Part shown: one piece after another, positions 1 to 9,417 of the stretch
Layout: the number at the start of each line of letters is the position of its first letter
Numbering within the stretch: the first letter of the stretch is position 1
Assembly (NCBI RefSeq): GCF_009363075.1
Contig: NZ_CP045293.1
Location: forward strand, 558,001 to 622,000
Source of the DNA: Paenibacillus guangzhouensis
GTDB lineage: Bacteria; Bacillota; Bacilli; Paenibacillales; Paenibacillaceae
Length of the DNA stretch: 64,000 bases
Direction of reading: 5' to 3'
Program-made: the position numbers and the translations under genes
The notes under the pieces: generated by a model
Databases searched by the model: none
Seen by the model: the letters and a program-made list of their open reading frames with translations, nothing else
Told to the model about the DNA's origin: nothing

Positions 1-804
1 GCGGTATCGAAAGAATCAAAGGCGGAAGATGTACTGAAGGTTTTGACAACACTCGATTCCATCCCGGCTAATATGCTCTTTAATGCACTGGAAACGTCGC
101 AGAAGGAATGGGCACCAACGACGTCCGTCACATTGGATGAATTGATATCAGTCTTAACGAGTGAGAGCAGGAACCCTGTATTGACCGGCATTCTCGTCCA
201 TGGCGATCCGAATGAAGGTGGCTCTAGCGACAGCGTGAAGAACGTCAAAACACCCGTACGCCTGCAATATTCGACGTTGGCTGTTTTTCGTAAAGATAAG
301 CTGATCGGCTGGTTAAATGAGAAGGAAAGCAAAGCGTATAACTACATTATGGATAAAGTGCAGAGCACCGCAGCCGTCATTCCATGTCCGAGCGGGGGGA
401 ATGTCACGTTAGAGGTCATTCGTACCAAGACCAAAGTAAAAGGTAAGGTTATTCATAAAAAACCGCGAATTGACATTAACATTCGTGGCGAAGTCAATGT
501 TGATGAAGTTGGGTGCCATATCGATCTGACGAAGCAGCGAACCATCAGCCAAGTGGAGAGGCTAGCGGAACAACGAGTCGAAGATATCATCAATGAATTG
601 ATTCATACGGTGAAGCAAAAATACAAAGTTGATATTTTTGGCTTCGGTCAGGTCATTCGGCGATCGAATCCAACAGCATGGAAAGAATTAAGACGGGATT
701 GGGAACGACATTTCATGGATCTTGAAGTGAATGTGAAAGTACATGCATCCATACGGCAGCTCGGAACAGTAGGAAATTCATTCCTAGATAGAATAAAGGA
801 GTAG
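1..804 (+). CDS. Ger(x)C-type spore germination lipoprotein, 3' part
   Basis: The frame is open to the left edge of the window, so the N-terminus with its signal peptide and lipobox lies outside; 267 residues are visible. The visible part matches the C-terminal half of GerAC/GerBC-type germination receptor subunits. It ends with the typical segment rich in basic residues and helices (LAEQRVEDIINELIHTVKQK, then DIFGFGQVIRR, a WKELRRDWERHF stretch and a final VNVKVHASIRQLG strand). In this family the protein is a lipoprotein on the outer face of the inner spore membrane and is part of a nutrient-sensing germinant receptor. It is followed closely by a small membrane protein and a GerB-type permease, so it belongs to a ger operon whose gerA-type gene is probably just upstream. 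A homologous truncated copy lies at 26564-26935. Confidence 0.9.
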   Translation, partial: AVSKESKAEDVLKVLTTLDSIPANMLFNALETSQKEWAPTTSVTLDELISVLTSESRNPVLTGILVHGDPNEGGSSDSVKNVKTPVRLQYSTLAVFRKDKLIGWLNEKESKAYNYIMDKVQSTAAVIPCPSGGNVTLEVIRTKTKVKGKVIHKKPRIDINIRGEVNVDEVGCHIDLTKQRTISQVERLAEQRVEDIINELIHTVKQKYKVDIFGFGQVIRRSNPTAWKELRRDWERHFMDLEVNVKVHASIRQLGTVGNSFLDRIKE

Positions 805-808
805 AACA

Positions 809-1039
809 TTGATGTGGGTGATTTTAGGCATTGTATTAATAGCCGGAATGATGATACTTATCGAAGTCCCTCGGTTATTAAAAAGCAAATGGCACAAAGA
901 ATTATGGGTATTCACCATCCTCCTCACGGTAGGGACGGTATTCAACATTGGACTAAAGCTGCATTGGAACATCCCGAGCCCGCTCTACTTGATGATCGCC
1001 ATCTACAAGCCAATCAGCCGCCTCATTTATGGTTCGTGA
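809..1039 (+). CDS. Small two-helix membrane protein in ger operon
   Basis: This 76-residue hydrophobic protein has two predicted membrane segments (about residues 3-20 and 33-50) and a short basic C-terminus. I do not recognise a named family. AAGGAG at 796-801 precedes two adjacent start candidates, TTG at 809 (7 nt away) and ATG at 812 (10 nt away), and either could be used. It lies 4 nt after the GerC-type gene and 16 nt before the GerB-type gene, so it is almost certainly co-transcribed. Small membrane proteins occur in some Bacillales germination operons (GerD/GerX-like extra subunits); a role as an accessory receptor subunit is inference from position only. Confidence 0.7.
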   Translation: MMWVILGIVLIAGMMILIEVPRLLKSKWHKELWVFTILLTVGTVFNIGLKLHWNIPSPLYLMIAIYKPISRLIYGS

Positions 1040-1055
1040 ATAGGAGAGGGAACAC

Positions 1056-2162
1056 ATGCTGGAGAACGGAAAGATATCGCAGCGACAATTTGGAATCTTG
1101 GTTACGTTGTTCACCGCCGGCGATGCAATTCTAGTGCTGCCGTCGGTCACGGCTTTAGAGTCCAAAGAAGATGCGTGGATGGCTGCGATTCTAGGCACAG
1201 TAATCGGGCTGCTCGTCATTTATTTATTTATGACCGTTGCGAGACTCCATCCTCGGATGACTTTGGTAGAGTACAATAACAAAATTCTGGGTACGGTACT
1301 GGGTACGGTGTTGTCAGTGTTATTCCTGGGGTATTTCCTCCTCTGTGCTGCCGCCAATATTCGGGAAATCGGCGATTTTATGACCACACAAAGCATGCCG
1401 GAGACGCCCATTCAAGCGATACACGTCGCATTTTTGTGTATCGTCGTGGTAGGCGTAAGACATGGACTTGAGGTGATCGGTCGCGTTGGAGAGGCGATAT
1501 TTCCGGGATTCATCGTTTTTTTTATCCTATTGACGCTGTTCTTATTGCCGCAAGTCCACATTGAGAATATCCAACCTGTACTCGCGGAAGGGATATCACC
1601 GGTAGTTCGGGGCGCGCTTGCCTCATCTACATTTTCTACCGTACAGCTTGTCGTATTTCTAATGATTATACCGTACGTCAACCAGCACAAACCGATCATA
1701 AGAAGCTTTATGGGCGGCGCGCTGCTGGGCAGCTTAGCCTTGTTTCTCATTATCCTTTTAACGATTCTGGTACTCGGGGTAGACGCAACGGCGAACAGCG
1801 TGTATCCGAGTTACGCATTAGCGAAGAAGATTAGTATCGGTAAGTTTCTGGAGAGAATCGAAGCCATTCTGTCTCTGATGTGGTTTGTCACGATTTTTTT
1901 CAAGATCATTTTGTTCTTTTACGGTTTCCTCCTGGGTCTGAGTCAGCTATTGAAGCTCCGGGAATATCACTTGCTGGCCTTACCATCCGCGATGTTACTT
2001 ATGGTGCTCACGATGATCATCAGTCCGAACACGACATTCTATGATTATGTGATTTCAAGATATTGGCCGTTTTTCGACCTCACTTTCAATGCGCTGTTTC
2101 CTCTCATGCTGCTGGGCGCATATGGCTTTCGGAAGCTGGTAAACGGACCGCAAAGAGAATAA
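1056..2162 (+). CDS. GerB-type endospore germination permease
   Basis: This 368-residue integral membrane protein has about ten hydrophobic helices. It opens with the ISQRQFGILV segment that is typical of GerAB/GerKB-type proteins, a branch of the APC amino-acid transporter superfamily. In the family it forms the membrane-embedded subunit of the germinant receptor, thought to bind the germinant. Length matches the usual 360-370 residues. It is the last gene of the ger operon, with a strong terminator directly after it at 2170-2207. GerC and GerB order differs between operons of this family; here the order is C, small membrane protein, B. Confidence 0.92.
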   Translation: MLENGKISQRQFGILVTLFTAGDAILVLPSVTALESKEDAWMAAILGTVIGLLVIYLFMTVARLHPRMTLVEYNNKILGTVLGTVLSVLFLGYFLLCAAANIREIGDFMTTQSMPETPIQAIHVAFLCIVVVGVRHGLEVIGRVGEAIFPGFIVFFILLTLFLLPQVHIENIQPVLAEGISPVVRGALASSTFSTVQLVVFLMIIPYVNQHKPIIRSFMGGALLGSLALFLIILLTILVLGVDATANSVYPSYALAKKISIGKFLERIEAILSLMWFVTIFFKIILFFYGFLLGLSQLLKLREYHLLALPSAMLLMVLTMIISPNTTFYDYVISRYWPFFDLTFNALFPLMLLGAYGFRKLVNGPQRE

Positions 2163-2169
2163 ATCATGC

Positions 2170-2207
2170 AGAGCACCGGATCGATGCGATCTGATGCTCT
2201 TTTTTTG
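2170..2207 (+). terminator. Terminator of ger operon
   Basis: A 14-bp stem (AGAGCACCGGATCG with CGATCTGATGCTCT, closed with G-U pairs) has a 3-nt loop and is followed by a run of seven or more T. It begins 8 nt after the GerB stop codon. Confidence 0.9.
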
Positions 2208-2224
2208 TGATGCAAAGTTCCTCG

Positions 2225-2253
2225 TATCCTCTGATCTAACACTTAGGTATAAT
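2225..2253 (+). promoter_or_regulatory. Possible promoter of first YesM/YesN pair
   Basis: TATAAT at 2248-2253 is a perfect -10 box. No good -35 box is seen 16-18 nt upstream. It lies between the ger terminator and the kinase gene. Confidence 0.35.
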
Positions 2254-2290
2254 ACATATTGAATTTTTAAGGAGCTAGGAGGCAGTGAAC

Positions 2291-4030
2291 ATGCAGGTGC
2301 AGAGGAAACGCTTTACGATTTATCCCAAACTGTTGATCGGATTCCTGATCGCTATCTTACCCGTGTACATGATCGGCATTTTCCTGAACCATCAAGTCGC
2401 CAACAGTTTAAGAGACCATATTCTGCAATCGATGCAGACGAATGTCAATTTCTATTTGACCTCATTAACCAATGAGGTTCGGAAGATAGACAAGCTCAAG
2501 CAATCCTTAATTGTCGATGAAGACGTCATGACGCTGGGTACCGTGGCGCCGGCCCTGTCGGAGAATGAGCTTCGGGAATCGATTCTACGGCTAGAGAGGA
2601 AATTGACTTTGTTCAAAGATTCCAGTGCTTATATCAAAGACGTGACCTTTCATATCCCATCCATCGACAAACGGATTAAGCCGGCTAACTATACGGAAGG
2701 CGTACCGATGGACCAGCTCCTCCAGATGCGCGCTCAGATGCGGCATCAGTTGTCCCCACTTCTGTGGTGGGACAATAAAATACTGTTGAACTCCTATTTT
2801 CCAGACAATCCTTTATCGGATCGACCTCCTGTGTTCGTGGTGGAAATCGAGCTGGATAAAGAAATGATTATTCAAAATTTGAACAATGTTGTGGATCAGG
2901 GCGGAGCTATGCTCTATTTTCATGACAGCAAGAACGCACTTTTGAGTAAACACATTCAATCTCTAACGCAAGACCTGCATTTGCTGGTGTCCAGCGAGAG
3001 AGTGGATAGCAGTCGCAACGAGATCTTAGAGCACGGTGGGCAGCGGTATCTGGTGTCGCTTCAGAAATCTCAGGAATTCGAGATGACGCTTGCGATCTAT
3101 ACGCCTGAAGCGGTGATCATGAGCGATTTCGACCGATTTAACATGCTTTTTTGGGTCCTATTCGTATTATCCGTTATTGTTATCGTGTGGTTCTCTTATT
3201 GGATATTCAAGGCGATACGCAATCCGCTGCGCAGGATGGTCTCAGCTTTTCGACGGGTGGAGCAAGGGGACTTATCCATCCGAACCTCGCAGGGAAGTAA
3301 TGACGAATTCCGGGATTTATCCGATCAATTCAACAACATGGTGACACAGCTGCAATCGCTGATTCAGGAAGTCTATGAACAGCAAATTCGAAGCCAACAA
3401 TCCGAGTTGAAGCAGCTGCAGTCGCAGATTAATCCGCATTTTCTATACAACAGCTTTTTTATCCTGCATCAATTGATTGAGTTTGAGGACATCGATAAAG
3501 CGAAGAAATTCGTAAGTTATTTAGGCCATTATTTTCAATTCATTACCCGGGATGCCAATTCGGAATTGCCGTTAAGTCAAGAAGTGAAGCACGCCGAGGC
3601 GTATATTAACATCCAAACGATGCGGTTCGGTGATCGGATTAAGGTAGAATTCGATCCGATCGAGGTTCCTGGTGAACATCTATTTGTACCGCGGCTCATT
3701 CTACAGCCGATGATCGAGAACGCCTACACGCATGGACTGGAATCTAAGCCGTCGAACGCCTTGTTACGTATAACGAATCAGGTGGAGGACGGGATGCTGC
3801 ATATTCGGTTCGAAGACAATGGAAGCTTGCTGTCTGCTGAAGAGCTTACGCAATTACAGGACAAACTGGCGATGGACAAGTCCTTAGGCATCGAGACGAC
3901 AGGAATCATTAACGTTCATCGTCGGCTGCAGATCAAGTTCGGTTCGGATGCAGGTCTAACCGTGTATCGTAATGATATGGGCGGACTTGGCGTCAACATG
4001 ACAATTCCATTAACGAGAGAGGTAGAGTAA
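2291..4030 (+). CDS. YesM-type sensor histidine kinase (mannoside locus)
   Basis: This 579-residue membrane kinase has TM1 at about 13-32, an extracellular sensor region of about 245 residues, TM2 at about 283-304, a HAMP linker, a His_kinase domain with the NPHFLYN phospho-acceptor motif at about 382, and an ATPase domain with an N-box (LQPMIENAYTHG, about 470). AGGAGG at 2277-2282 is 8 nt from ATG 2291 but only 2 nt from an upstream in-frame GTG at 2285, so I chose 2291. The response regulator starts 3 nt after its stop. With the importer and hydrolases downstream, it probably senses an extracellular oligosaccharide, or its loaded binding protein, and controls the mannoside locus; the ligand is inference. 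Confidence 0.9.
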   Translation: MQVQRKRFTIYPKLLIGFLIAILPVYMIGIFLNHQVANSLRDHILQSMQTNVNFYLTSLTNEVRKIDKLKQSLIVDEDVMTLGTVAPALSENELRESILRLERKLTLFKDSSAYIKDVTFHIPSIDKRIKPANYTEGVPMDQLLQMRAQMRHQLSPLLWWDNKILLNSYFPDNPLSDRPPVFVVEIELDKEMIIQNLNNVVDQGGAMLYFHDSKNALLSKHIQSLTQDLHLLVSSERVDSSRNEILEHGGQRYLVSLQKSQEFEMTLAIYTPEAVIMSDFDRFNMLFWVLFVLSVIVIVWFSYWIFKAIRNPLRRMVSAFRRVEQGDLSIRTSQGSNDEFRDLSDQFNNMVTQLQSLIQEVYEQQIRSQQSELKQLQSQINPHFLYNSFFILHQLIEFEDIDKAKKFVSYLGHYFQFITRDANSELPLSQEVKHAEAYINIQTMRFGDRIKVEFDPIEVPGEHLFVPRLILQPMIENAYTHGLESKPSNALLRITNQVEDGMLHIRFEDNGSLLSAEELTQLQDKLAMDKSLGIETTGIINVHRRLQIKFGSDAGLTVYRNDMGGLGVNMTIPLTREVE

Positions 4031-4033
4031 ATC

Positions 4034-5689
4034 ATGTATCGCATATTAATCGTGGACGATGAACCATTGATTCTGAACGGATTAGTTGAATTATGCCATC
4101 GGGTGACAGAGATTGAAATTGAGGTCTATGCCGCCGCGACATCGCAAGAGGCGCTGGACTGGCTGGGACGCGCGAAGGTAGATATTGTGCTCTCTGATAT
4201 TCGGATGCCAGGGATGAGCGGGCTCGAGCTGCACCAAGAAATTATGAAGCAATGGCCGAAATGCAAGGTGATCTTCCTCACCGGCTACAGCGACTTCTCC
4301 TACGTACAGCAGGCGATTCGTCAAGGCAGTGTCGATTATATTCTGAAGACGGAGGGCAATGCCAAGATTAAGGAGTCGATTCTCCGTGCCGCACATTCCT
4401 TGGAGGAAGAGCGTTACATGGACTCCTTGTTCATTCAAGCGCAGCAGCAGAAGCTGATGGCCCTTCCCTATCTCCAGCAGCAGTACATGAGCGAGATTCT
4501 GCAGGGTGACCCGGAGACGGTGGAATCCATACACGAGAAATTCGATGAACTGCATATCAAGCTGTCGGATGATACGCCGTGTCTGCTCATGATCGCTCGT
4601 ATCGATGAATGGGGCGATATTCATAGTACAACGGATCGCGCTTTGATTTATTTTGCGCTCGACAATATTACGAGCGAATTGCTGATGCCAATGGCAAGAT
4701 CGCTATCGATGAAATATGAGAAGAACAAAATGGTCTGGTTCCTCCAGCCTGCGGTTACCGAAATTACTGCGGAAGGGTGGTCTCGCACGCTATTGTTCAT
4801 CCGAGAGATGCTGGCCGAAATTCAACAGACTTGCCTTAAATTGCTGAAGCGTCCGATCTCTCTGGCGCTTGCGGCGGATGCGGTTAAGTGGTCGGCGCTG
4901 CCTCAGAAATTCGATCTGCTGAACATGCTGTTTCACAGCGGACTGGGCATTGGCAAGGAACTTATCTTACTCGAGCCAAGCAAAAGCGGCGAGGGTTCAG
5001 ACATACGCATTGAGGCGAGACTCTCTTCGGTTCACTTGCACAAGATTGAGTATTTAAAGGCAAGCCTTGAGAATGGACACGAGGAGCCTTTTTTCGAGAC
5101 ATTGGGTGAATTGCTGTCTTTTGCCTCCCAGGCGGGCACCTTCCCGAGCGCAGTCCAGCTGGAATTGTATTTCTTGTTGGTATCGGTTCTGTTGCCTCAC
5201 AGTTTAGTGGAATCAGACAGCGATATGGGACCCGAACGAGAGCTGAACAAGTTCACGCAGATGGAGCGCTTCGAATCGTGGCACCAGATCTGTGACGAAT
5301 TTATACGAACTGCCCGCAAAATTTTCGAGCAACAGCAGGTTGGCATGAATGTCCAGGAGCACGAACTGATCCGTAAAATTCAAAATTACGTTACGACGCA
5401 TATGTCAGTCGATGTATCGCTCACGAAAATTGGGGAAGTTGTCGGGCATAACCCTTCGTATTTGTCACGACTATATAAGAAGTTGACAGGGCAAGGGTTG
5501 CTAACCTATATCAATGACGTGCGGCTTGAGAAATCAAAAGTGATGCTGGAGCAGGACCGGCTTAAGGTGCATGAGATTGCAACCGAGCTCGGCTTTTTGT
5601 CATCGCAATATTTCCATCGGTTCTTCAAGAAAGCGACAAATTTGACGCCGCAAGAGTATCGGGAACTCAAAAGAGAACCAAAGGAGTAA
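4034..5689 (+). CDS. YesN-type response regulator, AraC output (mannoside locus)
   Basis: This 551-residue cytoplasmic regulator has an N-terminal receiver domain with the acidic pair in VDDEP and a phospho-acceptor Asp near residue 55 (VLSDIRMPG). A long middle region of unknown fold follows, then a C-terminal AraC double helix-turn-helix (about 445-545) ending FFKKATNLTPQEYREL. It sits 3 nt after the YesM-type kinase and 104 nt before the binding-protein gene, the usual arrangement in Paenibacillus sugar loci. It is expected to activate the importer promoter near 5744. No clear binding site could be picked out there. Confidence 0.92.
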   Translation: MYRILIVDDEPLILNGLVELCHRVTEIEIEVYAAATSQEALDWLGRAKVDIVLSDIRMPGMSGLELHQEIMKQWPKCKVIFLTGYSDFSYVQQAIRQGSVDYILKTEGNAKIKESILRAAHSLEEERYMDSLFIQAQQQKLMALPYLQQQYMSEILQGDPETVESIHEKFDELHIKLSDDTPCLLMIARIDEWGDIHSTTDRALIYFALDNITSELLMPMARSLSMKYEKNKMVWFLQPAVTEITAEGWSRTLLFIREMLAEIQQTCLKLLKRPISLALAADAVKWSALPQKFDLLNMLFHSGLGIGKELILLEPSKSGEGSDIRIEARLSSVHLHKIEYLKASLENGHEEPFFETLGELLSFASQAGTFPSAVQLELYFLLVSVLLPHSLVESDSDMGPERELNKFTQMERFESWHQICDEFIRTARKIFEQQQVGMNVQEHELIRKIQNYVTTHMSVDVSLTKIGEVVGHNPSYLSRLYKKLTGQGLLTYINDVRLEKSKVMLEQDRLKVHEIATELGFLSSQYFHRFFKKATNLTPQEYRELKREPKE

Positions 5690-5721
5690 ATAAAAGATAC
5701 AAATGTAAGGAACGGAAACTA

Positions 5722-5749
5722 GTTGGCTGTCCCACTCGGATTTTATAAT
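5722..5749 (+). promoter_or_regulatory. Probable promoter of mannoside importer operon
   Basis: TATAAT at 5744-5749 has a weak -35 (GTTGGC/TTGGCT, 5722-5728) 15-16 nt upstream. A weak -35 fits an activator-dependent promoter controlled by the upstream YesN-type regulator. Confidence 0.4.
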
Positions 5750-5793
5750 GACAGTGTAGCTACGATATTGAACTCAAAAACGGGGGACAAGAT

Positions 5794-7467
5794 ATGAAAA
5801 GATTAAAATCCATCAGTTTCATGCTTGCAAGTCTATTACTCATCTCTGTTTTACTATCTGCATGCGGTGAAGACACGAAGAAGACGGCGGAGCCGGAATC
5901 TACGCCGAACGAATCCAAGCAGGATGTGACGGTCGATCCACTTGGCAAGTATGATCCGCCGATTGATCTGGCCGCAGCGAAATTCATTACCCAGGACGTT
6001 GTCTACCCAGAAGGTCAATCGGAATCGAATAACGCTTGGGAAACCTTCTATAAAGACATGGGAATTAACCTGAACTATGCATGGGTCGTCAAAGGGACCG
6101 ATGCGCAGTACTTCCAAAAGCTGAATGTGTCGATCGCTTCGGGCGAAATTCCAGACGTTATGATGGTGAACTCTTCGCAATTGAAGCAGCTGGTGGAAGC
6201 GGATATGGTCGAGGATCTGACGGAAGCTTACGCACAATATGCAACGCCTGCGGTGAAGGGCATCTTCGAACAAGATCCGATGGCGCTTCAATCCGCTACC
6301 TTCGATGGCAAGCTGTATGCGCTGCCGAAGACGGAGCCAATGATTGGCGCGCAGACACCGGTCCTATGGCTGCGTACCGATTGGCTTACAGCGCTTAAGC
6401 TTCCAGAGCCGAAGACATGGGATGATGTTCTGAACATATCGAAAGCGTTTACGACGAAAGATCCAGACGGTAACGGCAATCAGGATACGTTCGGCGTGGC
6501 GCTGAGCAAAGAAATCATTAACGGTTATCCAGCCATGAACGGCTTGTTCAATGCGTACGGCGCGTACCCAAGAATCTGGAAGAAGGATGATGCGGGAAAT
6601 CTCGTGTACGGCAGCATTCAGCCTGAAATGAAAGCAGCGCTTGCGAAGCTGGCGGAAATGTATAAAGCCGGTGAGCTTGATCAAGAATTTGGCGTAAAAG
6701 ACGGCTCCAAGGTAGCCGAATCCCTCGTGAACGATCGCGTGGGCATGCTCTTCGGACCAAGCTGGGCTTCCCAATGGCCGCTGCAGGATAACAAGAAGAA
6801 GAATAACAAAGCGGAGTGGGGCGTGTACCCGATTCCTTCCGTGAACGGCGGCGAAGCAACAGTACAAATGCCGTTCGGCGCGAACTTCTATTTCGTTGTC
6901 AAAAAAGGCTATGAACATCCTGAGGCAGCTGTGAAAATGGCGAACTGGTTCATGGAGAATCTATACGGTCCATCCGCGGACTACTTGAAATACGGCGTGG
7001 ACGCAAAAGGCATCACGACGGCAAAATATGCGCTGATCGACATGTCTGCGCCGGATAAAGATTTGAAACGCGCACAAAATGTTGCAAAAGCGCTTGGCAG
7101 CAGTGATCCATCGACTCTAAATCCTGAAGAAAAATCTACGTACGATAAGATCCTCTCCTTCAGACAAGGCGGCGACTTGAATTTCTACGGCGAGAACTTG
7201 CAGAGTGGTCCTGAAGGCGCCATGATGGTGCTTCAGAAGCTATGGGATGCAGGTAAAGTGGTATCCGAAGGCTATGGCGGCGCTCCGACCGATACGATGG
7301 GGGAGAAGAAAGCAACCTTAGATAAGATGGAGAATGAAATTTTCACGAAAATCGTCTACGGGGCGGCTTCAATCGACCAATTCGATAAATTCGTGGAAGA
7401 TTGGAAGAAGCTTGGCGGCGAGCAAATCACGCAAGAAGTAAACGAGTGGAACGCATCGCAAAAATGA
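5794..7467 (+). CDS. Lipoprotein sugar-binding protein of ABC importer (LplA-like)
   Basis: This 557-residue extracellular solute-binding protein has a lipoprotein signal peptide ending in LLSAC, so Cys24 is the lipidated residue anchoring it to the outer face of the membrane. The large size and the composition (many Gly/Asp/Asn/Trp loops, VMMVNSSQLKQL, WLRTDWLTALKLPEPKTWDD) match the LplA/YtcQ group of family 1 binding proteins for oligosaccharides. It heads an operon with two permeases and GH38, GH3 and GH125 enzymes. The ligand is therefore probably a mannose-containing oligosaccharide, which is inference from neighbours. It is about as large as its counterpart at 30512 and resembles it closely. 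Confidence 0.93.
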   Translation: MKRLKSISFMLASLLLISVLLSACGEDTKKTAEPESTPNESKQDVTVDPLGKYDPPIDLAAAKFITQDVVYPEGQSESNNAWETFYKDMGINLNYAWVVKGTDAQYFQKLNVSIASGEIPDVMMVNSSQLKQLVEADMVEDLTEAYAQYATPAVKGIFEQDPMALQSATFDGKLYALPKTEPMIGAQTPVLWLRTDWLTALKLPEPKTWDDVLNISKAFTTKDPDGNGNQDTFGVALSKEIINGYPAMNGLFNAYGAYPRIWKKDDAGNLVYGSIQPEMKAALAKLAEMYKAGELDQEFGVKDGSKVAESLVNDRVGMLFGPSWASQWPLQDNKKKNNKAEWGVYPIPSVNGGEATVQMPFGANFYFVVKKGYEHPEAAVKMANWFMENLYGPSADYLKYGVDAKGITTAKYALIDMSAPDKDLKRAQNVAKALGSSDPSTLNPEEKSTYDKILSFRQGGDLNFYGENLQSGPEGAMMVLQKLWDAGKVVSEGYGGAPTDTMGEKKATLDKMENEIFTKIVYGAASIDQFDKFVEDWKKLGGEQITQEVNEWNASQK

Positions 7468-7483
7468 TAATGTTTTGAACGAG

Positions 7484-7514
7484 AGGGGTAGGAAGAGTCG
7501 ATCAACTTACCCCT
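7484..7514 (+). promoter_or_regulatory. Hairpin between binding-protein and permease genes
   Basis: AGGGGTA at 7484-7490 pairs with TACCCCT at 7508-7514, with further weak pairs inside. There is no T-run, so it is more likely an mRNA-stabilising or partial-termination element than a full terminator. Confidence 0.5.
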
Positions 7515-7575
7515 TCCGTATGTTCGGGCAATGGAATTTGACAGCTCGCGATTTGATGATAAGGAAGTGAACATC

Positions 7576-8475
7576 TTGCTGAAAAAGAACATGAAAAAGC
7601 AGCTTCCACTCCACTTAATGTTAATCCCTGGCATCATTCTGGTATTTATCTATAGCTATATTCCGATGGTAGGATCCATCATGGCCTTCCAGAAGTATAT
7701 TCCGTCGAAAGGGTTATTCGATTCGAAATGGGTGGGCTTCAAGAACTTTCATTACCTCTTCAATATGCCGGATTTCTATCAAGTGTTGTGGAACACCGTC
7801 TTTATCGCTGTGATGAAAATAATATTCGGATTAATCGTTCCGATCGCCATTGCCATTCTCTTGAATGAGATCGGCAAAAGCTTCGTGAAACGGTGGATTC
7901 AGACTTTGATATATTTGCCGCACTTTCTCTCGTGGGTCATCCTTGGCGGCGTACTGATCGATATTTTATCGCCTTCGAATGGACTTGTGAATCAATTCCT
8001 CGGCTGGTTCTCGATTAAGCCGATCTTCTTCTTGGGGGATAACAATTGGTTTCCGTTCACGATTATCCTCTCGGATATTTGGAAGGAATTCGGATTTAGC
8101 ACGATCGTATATTTAGCCGCATTAACCACGATTAATCCAAGTCTCTATGAAGCTGCTGTTATTGATGGTGCGAGCCGTTGGAAGCAGACGTGGAACATTA
8201 CGCTTCCTGGCATCATGCCGGTTATTATCCTGATGGCGACGTTAAGCCTCGGGAATGTGCTTAACGCCGGATTTGACCAAATATTCAATTTGTATAGTCC
8301 ACTTGTCTATGAGAGTGGAGATATTCTAGATACGTTGATCTACCGTATTGGGTTGATCGATGCGCAATACGGTGTCGCTACAGCGCTGGGACTGTTCAAG
8401 TCGCTCATTTCCTTCGCGCTCGTCTCCATATCGTATTGGCTCGCATACAAGATTGCAGACTATCGCATTTTTTAG
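7576..8475 (+). CDS. ABC importer permease, LplB type
   Basis: This permease of about 299 residues has six hydrophobic helices and the cytoplasmic EAA loop (YEAAVIDGASRWKQTWNI...P) that docks to the ATPase. It belongs to the LplB group, which pairs with YtcP-type permeases. The frame extends up to ATG 7531, but that codon has no ribosome-binding site. AAGGAAG at 7561-7567 is well spaced for TTG 7576, followed by basic residues and TM1, so I chose 7576; GTG 7567 and ATG 7531 are alternatives. It forms the channel for the sugar taken up by the 5794 binding protein. The ATPase is not encoded nearby. Confidence 0.9.
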   Translation: MLKKNMKKQLPLHLMLIPGIILVFIYSYIPMVGSIMAFQKYIPSKGLFDSKWVGFKNFHYLFNMPDFYQVLWNTVFIAVMKIIFGLIVPIAIAILLNEIGKSFVKRWIQTLIYLPHFLSWVILGGVLIDILSPSNGLVNQFLGWFSIKPIFFLGDNNWFPFTIILSDIWKEFGFSTIVYLAALTTINPSLYEAAVIDGASRWKQTWNITLPGIMPVIILMATLSLGNVLNAGFDQIFNLYSPLVYESGDILDTLIYRIGLIDAQYGVATALGLFKSLISFALVSISYWLAYKIADYRIF

Positions 8476-8493
8476 CATAAGAGGTGTGTCAAC

Positions 8494-9378
8494 ATGGTAG
8501 AAGGAAAATCACTTGGCAATAAATTGTTCCGAGTATTCAACTATACGTTCCTTATTCTATTAGCTGTCGCATGCCTGATCCCGCTGATTCACATTTTAGC
8601 CGTCTCCTTAAGCTCGAACGTTGCGGCAAGCGCCGGGATTGTGAAGCTGTGGCCGAAGGAATTTACATTCAAATCCTATGAGTTCGTGCTGTCGAAGGGA
8701 GAGTTTCTGCTCTCCCTGTGGGTAACGGTGAAGCGGGTCGTGCTAGGAACCATACTCAGTATGTTCCTATCGATTTTAATCGCATACCCGCTATCTAAGA
8801 ACGGGCGGGAGCTTAAGTTCAGAACAGGTTATGCATGGTATTTCGTATTTACGATCCTGTTCAGCGGTGGCTTGATTCCATGGTATATGACGATTCGTTC
8901 AACGGGACTGCTCGATTCGATCTGGGCTCTGATCATACCGGGCGCCGTCCCTGTATTTAACGTGATTCTGCTATTGAACTTCTATCGGGGCTTGCCGAAG
9001 GAGCTGGAGGAGGCGGCATTCGTGGATGGGGCTGGCCATTGGAAGACGTTGTGGCGCATCTATGTTCCATTATCGATGCCGTCCATTGCAACGATCGGGC
9101 TATTTACGGTCGTTGGGCATTGGAATGCTTGGTTCGACGGATTGATCTTGATGAACTCACAGGACAATTATCCGTTGTCCAGTTATTTGCAGACGGTGAT
9201 CGTGCAAGCCAGCTTGACGAACATGTCCGCGGAGCAGCTTGCGAATCTGGCTACCGTATCCGATCGGACGGTCAAATCGGCGCAAATTTTTGTCGGCGCT
9301 TTGCCGATTCTAGCTTTTTATCCGTTTCTGCAGAAATATTTCGTCAAAGGGATGGTCCTTGGCGGGGTAAAAGAATAG
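8494..9378 (+). CDS. ABC importer permease, YtcP type
   Basis: This 294-residue permease has six membrane helices, the EAA loop (EEAAFVDGAGHWKTLWRI) and the conserved C-terminal FLQKYFVKGMVLGGVKE segment found in YtcP/CarbABC-type permeases. It starts 18 nt after the LplB-type gene with an AAGAGG ribosome-binding site. It forms a heterodimer with that protein. It is followed 39 nt later by the GH38 gene, so transport and hydrolysis are likely co-expressed. Confidence 0.92.
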   Translation: MVEGKSLGNKLFRVFNYTFLILLAVACLIPLIHILAVSLSSNVAASAGIVKLWPKEFTFKSYEFVLSKGEFLLSLWVTVKRVVLGTILSMFLSILIAYPLSKNGRELKFRTGYAWYFVFTILFSGGLIPWYMTIRSTGLLDSIWALIIPGAVPVFNVILLLNFYRGLPKELEEAAFVDGAGHWKTLWRIYVPLSMPSIATIGLFTVVGHWNAWFDGLILMNSQDNYPLSSYLQTVIVQASLTNMSAEQLANLATVSDRTVKSAQIFVGALPILAFYPFLQKYFVKGMVLGGVKE

Positions 9379-9417
9379 CTCCATTATGTTGAATTTGAAA
9401 AAGGGAGATAGAATGTT